A stretch of DNA of 44,451 nt from Firmicutes bacterium UBA4874 (GTDB lineage: Bacteria; Bacillota; Clostridia; Caldicoprobacterales; DTU083): assembly GCA_002399435.1 (NCBI GenBank), contig DHDO01000047.1, positions 1-44,451 of the forward strand, written 5' to 3'. This document shows positions 42,078-44,451 of this stretch, one piece after another. The notes under the pieces were generated by a model, which was not told where the DNA came from, did not search any database, and saw nothing but the letters and a program-made list of their open reading frames with translations. Position 1 is the first letter of the stretch. Each line of letters opens with the position of its first letter. Both the position numbers and the translations under genes were made by a program.

Positions 42078-44451
42078 ATGTTTCGAAAAGAGATCAGAGA
42101 TCAGATTGAAAAGGATTTTGAGAGGGTAAAGCCGGAGCTTGCAGGATTCCGGGATTTCCAACTTGCATTTGATCAGTCGGACGAACAGGAAAGGATCTGT
42201 CTGAAATATTACTATGCCTATATGCCGGTAAGCGATCGGGTCACCTATGACCCTATGCTTTTTCTTCGCATCATCCGGCAGACTCTGTATGTTCGGTCGC
42301 TGGATCTGTATCATAGCAGGATACCGGACGAAATATTTCTGAATTTCGTACTGCAATACCGTGTCAATAATGAGAACATCGAAGACAACCGGGAAACTCT
42401 TTTCCGGGAGCTTTCTGGCCGGATCCGGGGCAAGAGCATATATGACGCCGCGGTTGAGATCAATTACTGGTGCCTTGAGAAAGCGACCTATCAGTCGACG
42501 GATCCCCGGACCGTTTCCCCCCTTACGCTGATGCGAAACGGAAAAGGACGATGCGGGGAGGAATCCACCTTTACGGTAAGCGCCCTTCGCAGCGCAGGAA
42601 TCCCCGCAAGACAGATCTATACCCCAAGATGGGCACATTGTGACGACAATCACGCATGGGTCGAAGCCTATGTGGACGGTGTGTGGAGATGCCTGGGCGC
42701 CTGTGAACCGGAACCCTCCCTGGACAGAGGATGGTTTACCGGTCCGGCAAAGCGGGCCATGCTGATTCATACGCGGGTATTTTCCACCATACCGACAGGG
42801 GAAGAAGTTACCTTTCAGAACGACACCTTTACTGAATTGAATTTAACCGGCCATTATGCAAAAACCGGAAAAGTAAGCGTACAGGTGGAGAATACCGGAG
42901 GCAGGCCGGTAAAGGTCGGGTTTGAGGTGCCGAATTATTGTGCATTAGCTCCCATTGCTTCCCTGGAGACGGACCGGAACGGAGCCGTTTCCCTGACCAC
43001 CGGCCTTGGGGATCTGCAGCTCCATGTTACCGACGGGGAAAGATTCCTTACGGAAAAGATCGATGTCAGGAAAGAAAGAAGAATCCGGATTGATTTTTCC
43101 CAGGCTGTGACAAAAGAAGCCAATCCGAAGACCCTTCGGTTCACCCCTCCCGCAGCGGTGGAGGAATCCGGAGAGACAGTTCCGGACTCGGATCATGAGG
43201 CCCGGATCCGGCATTGCAGCAAAATCCGGGCGGAATATGAGAAAAGTTTTGTCTCGGAAGAAGAGGCACAGGAAATTGCACGGCATTTTTCCGGGTTTCA
43301 GCAAGACATTGCCGGGCTTCTTATGAAAGCAAGGGGAAATCATGCGGAAATCAGGTGTTTTCTGGAGGATGTTTGCGGGATTCCCCTGAAATACAAAGTA
43401 TTGCTTCTGAAGGATATCGCTCCCAAGGATCTGACGGACAGCACCACGGCAATGCTGAAGGATCATCTGATCCATGCTTACCCATACCGTGATCTTTATT
43501 ATGAGGAACTTTTCTCCAAATATGTACTGAATCCCCGTATTCACTGGGAGATGCTTCATCCGTACCGATACTTTGTCGCCCATTTCTTCGATGAGGGGGA
43601 GAAAAGAAGTTTTACGGAAAATCCTCACAGGATATACGATTACATTGAGGAAGAGATACGGGATGTGACGGGGGAGGATTATAAAGCCCTGATTGCTTCC
43701 GTACCGGGCACCCTTCGGTGGAAACAGGGCTCCCGGAATTCAAGAAAAGTACTGTTTGTGGCAATCTGCCGCAGCCTGGGCATTCCGGCGCGCTTTCATC
43801 CTATTGACGGGGAACTGGAGTATTACAGCAAAGGACGCTTTTGTCGGATCGTTCCCTATGAAGCCAAAGAAATGGCAAAACTGACCCTGGTATGCAAGGA
43901 AAAGCTCCAGTATTCCAAAAACTATACCATTGCAAGGCTGCGGGAGGGTACCTACCGGACATTATCCGGCCCGGAGCAGGAAACCACTGAATTTGAGCTG
44001 GAGGAAGGCAATTACCGGGTTCTGACCGGGAATCGGCTGGCCGATGGGACCATGCTGCTGAACGCTTATTATCCGAACCTGTCAAAGGACGCTCCGACGG
44101 TATTGGAAGTGGCAATTCCCCATGAGGACGGGGAGGAAAGGAGCGGGATGGAACCGGTCCCCATTCCGGATCATACCTTTGCAGCAAAGGAAGGGGATAT
44201 CTCCTTATCGACTGTCTTGCCTGAAAAATATAATATTCTGGCATATTTGGAGCCTTCCAAAGAGCCTACGGAGCATTTTCTGAACGAACTGATGCAGGCT
44301 TCCGGGGAAATCATTCATAATAAGATGGGAATCGTCCTGATTGCACCGGAGAAGAGCCGGAAGCTGGAGGAAGCATTGGCCGCTTTCCCGGGTCTTGTGT
44401 GGATCGAGTCGGGGGATACGGCGTTTGCAGAAGATCTGATGAACCGGTTGG
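42078..44451 (+). CDS. Large transglutaminase-like protein (partial, cut by window end)
   Basis: About 791 residues are visible and the frame is still open at the right edge. The transglutaminase-like core lies near 110-230: GKGRCGEESTF holds the nucleophile Cys159, and DDNHAWVEAYVDG holds His192. Where the third catalytic residue (Asp in the usual WxxxDP) is expected, the protein reads WRCLGACEPEP, so Gly replaces Asp. A second, apparently degenerate, core appears near 510-590 (SRNSRKVLFVAICRSLGIPARF), without the nucleophile. The last visible part (near 715-790) resembles a thioredoxin-like fold without a CxxC motif. No signal peptide is seen. The ATG at 42078 has AAGGGAG about 11 bases upstream. 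Such proteins may be proteases or peptide-binding proteins; the role is unknown. Confidence 0.8.
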   Translation, partial: MFRKEIRDQIEKDFERVKPELAGFRDFQLAFDQSDEQERICLKYYYAYMPVSDRVTYDPMLFLRIIRQTLYVRSLDLYHSRIPDEIFLNFVLQYRVNNENIEDNRETLFRELSGRIRGKSIYDAAVEINYWCLEKATYQSTDPRTVSPLTLMRNGKGRCGEESTFTVSALRSAGIPARQIYTPRWAHCDDNHAWVEAYVDGVWRCLGACEPEPSLDRGWFTGPAKRAMLIHTRVFSTIPTGEEVTFQNDTFTELNLTGHYAKTGKVSVQVENTGGRPVKVGFEVPNYCALAPIASLETDRNGAVSLTTGLGDLQLHVTDGERFLTEKIDVRKERRIRIDFSQAVTKEANPKTLRFTPPAAVEESGETVPDSDHEARIRHCSKIRAEYEKSFVSEEEAQEIARHFSGFQQDIAGLLMKARGNHAEIRCFLEDVCGIPLKYKVLLLKDIAPKDLTDSTTAMLKDHLIHAYPYRDLYYEELFSKYVLNPRIHWEMLHPYRYFVAHFFDEGEKRSFTENPHRIYDYIEEEIRDVTGEDYKALIASVPGTLRWKQGSRNSRKVLFVAICRSLGIPARFHPIDGELEYYSKGRFCRIVPYEAKEMAKLTLVCKEKLQYSKNYTIARLREGTYRTLSGPEQETTEFELEEGNYRVLTGNRLADGTMLLNAYYPNLSKDAPTVLEVAIPHEDGEERSGMEPVPIPDHTFAAKEGDISLSTVLPEKYNILAYLEPSKEPTEHFLNELMQASGEIIHNKMGIVLIAPEKSRKLEEALAAFPGLVWIESGDTAFAEDLMNRL

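Overview
The window looks like a chromosomal segment of an anaerobic, saccharolytic Firmicute, most likely a member of Clostridia. The grounds are consensus sigma-A promoters, strong GGAGG-type ribosome sites, an agrBD pair with the clostridial Cys-Trp...Gln-Pro-x-x-Pro signal-peptide pattern, an oxygen-sensitive sulfatase maturase, and sugar transporters lacking a local ATPase. G+C is about half by eye. No rRNA, tRNA, CRISPR array, transposase or phage gene was seen. All family names come from reading motifs; no database search was run.

Region 1 (1-6.8 kb) is mainly on the minus strand: the first codons of an unidentified gene behind two tandem palindromes, a DEAD-box RNA helicase, an acyl-CoA synthetase, and an RluA-type pseudouridine synthase that overlaps a SAM-dependent methyltransferase. 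A plus-strand TIM-barrel sugar isomerase/epimerase (4147-4995) sits among them, behind a promoter whose spacer holds a perfect palindrome.

Region 2 (6.9-9.8 kb) carries UDP-glucose 6-dehydrogenase, then agrB and a 44-residue agrD with their own terminator, then a VanZ-family membrane protein. No agrC or agrA is present.

Region 3 (9.8-22.9 kb) contains a GH172 (DUF2961) glycosidase, a GH38 alpha-mannosidase, an aldo/keto reductase, a small CmpB-like membrane protein, a second TIM-barrel isomerase with short tandem repeats after it, the threonine catabolism pair tdh-kbl behind a consensus promoter with direct repeats, topoisomerase III, and a third TIM-barrel isomerase.

Region 4 (23.1-36.6 kb) is a single-direction cluster of eight genes: a lipoprotein solute-binding protein, a 1003-residue solute-binding protein with two beta-rich modules at its N-terminus, two permeases, a secreted NHL-propeller/TPR/YIP1-like membrane protein, a large exported DUF5696-like protein that may be a glycosidase, and two more permeases. 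There is no ATPase, so an MsmK-type shared ATPase elsewhere is likely. This is the strongest candidate for an undescribed system.

Region 5 (36.7 kb to the end) has an anaerobic sulfatase maturase with a SEC-C tail, two Cys-type sulfatases without signal peptides, a MalG-like permease remnant broken by two frameshifts, and a large transglutaminase-like protein cut by the window end. Regions 3 to 5 together suggest uptake and intracellular breakdown of sulfated, mannose- or furanose-containing glycans: binding and possible trimming at the surface, import, desulfation, then glycosidase and isomerase steps inside the cell. That pathway is inference from gene content.
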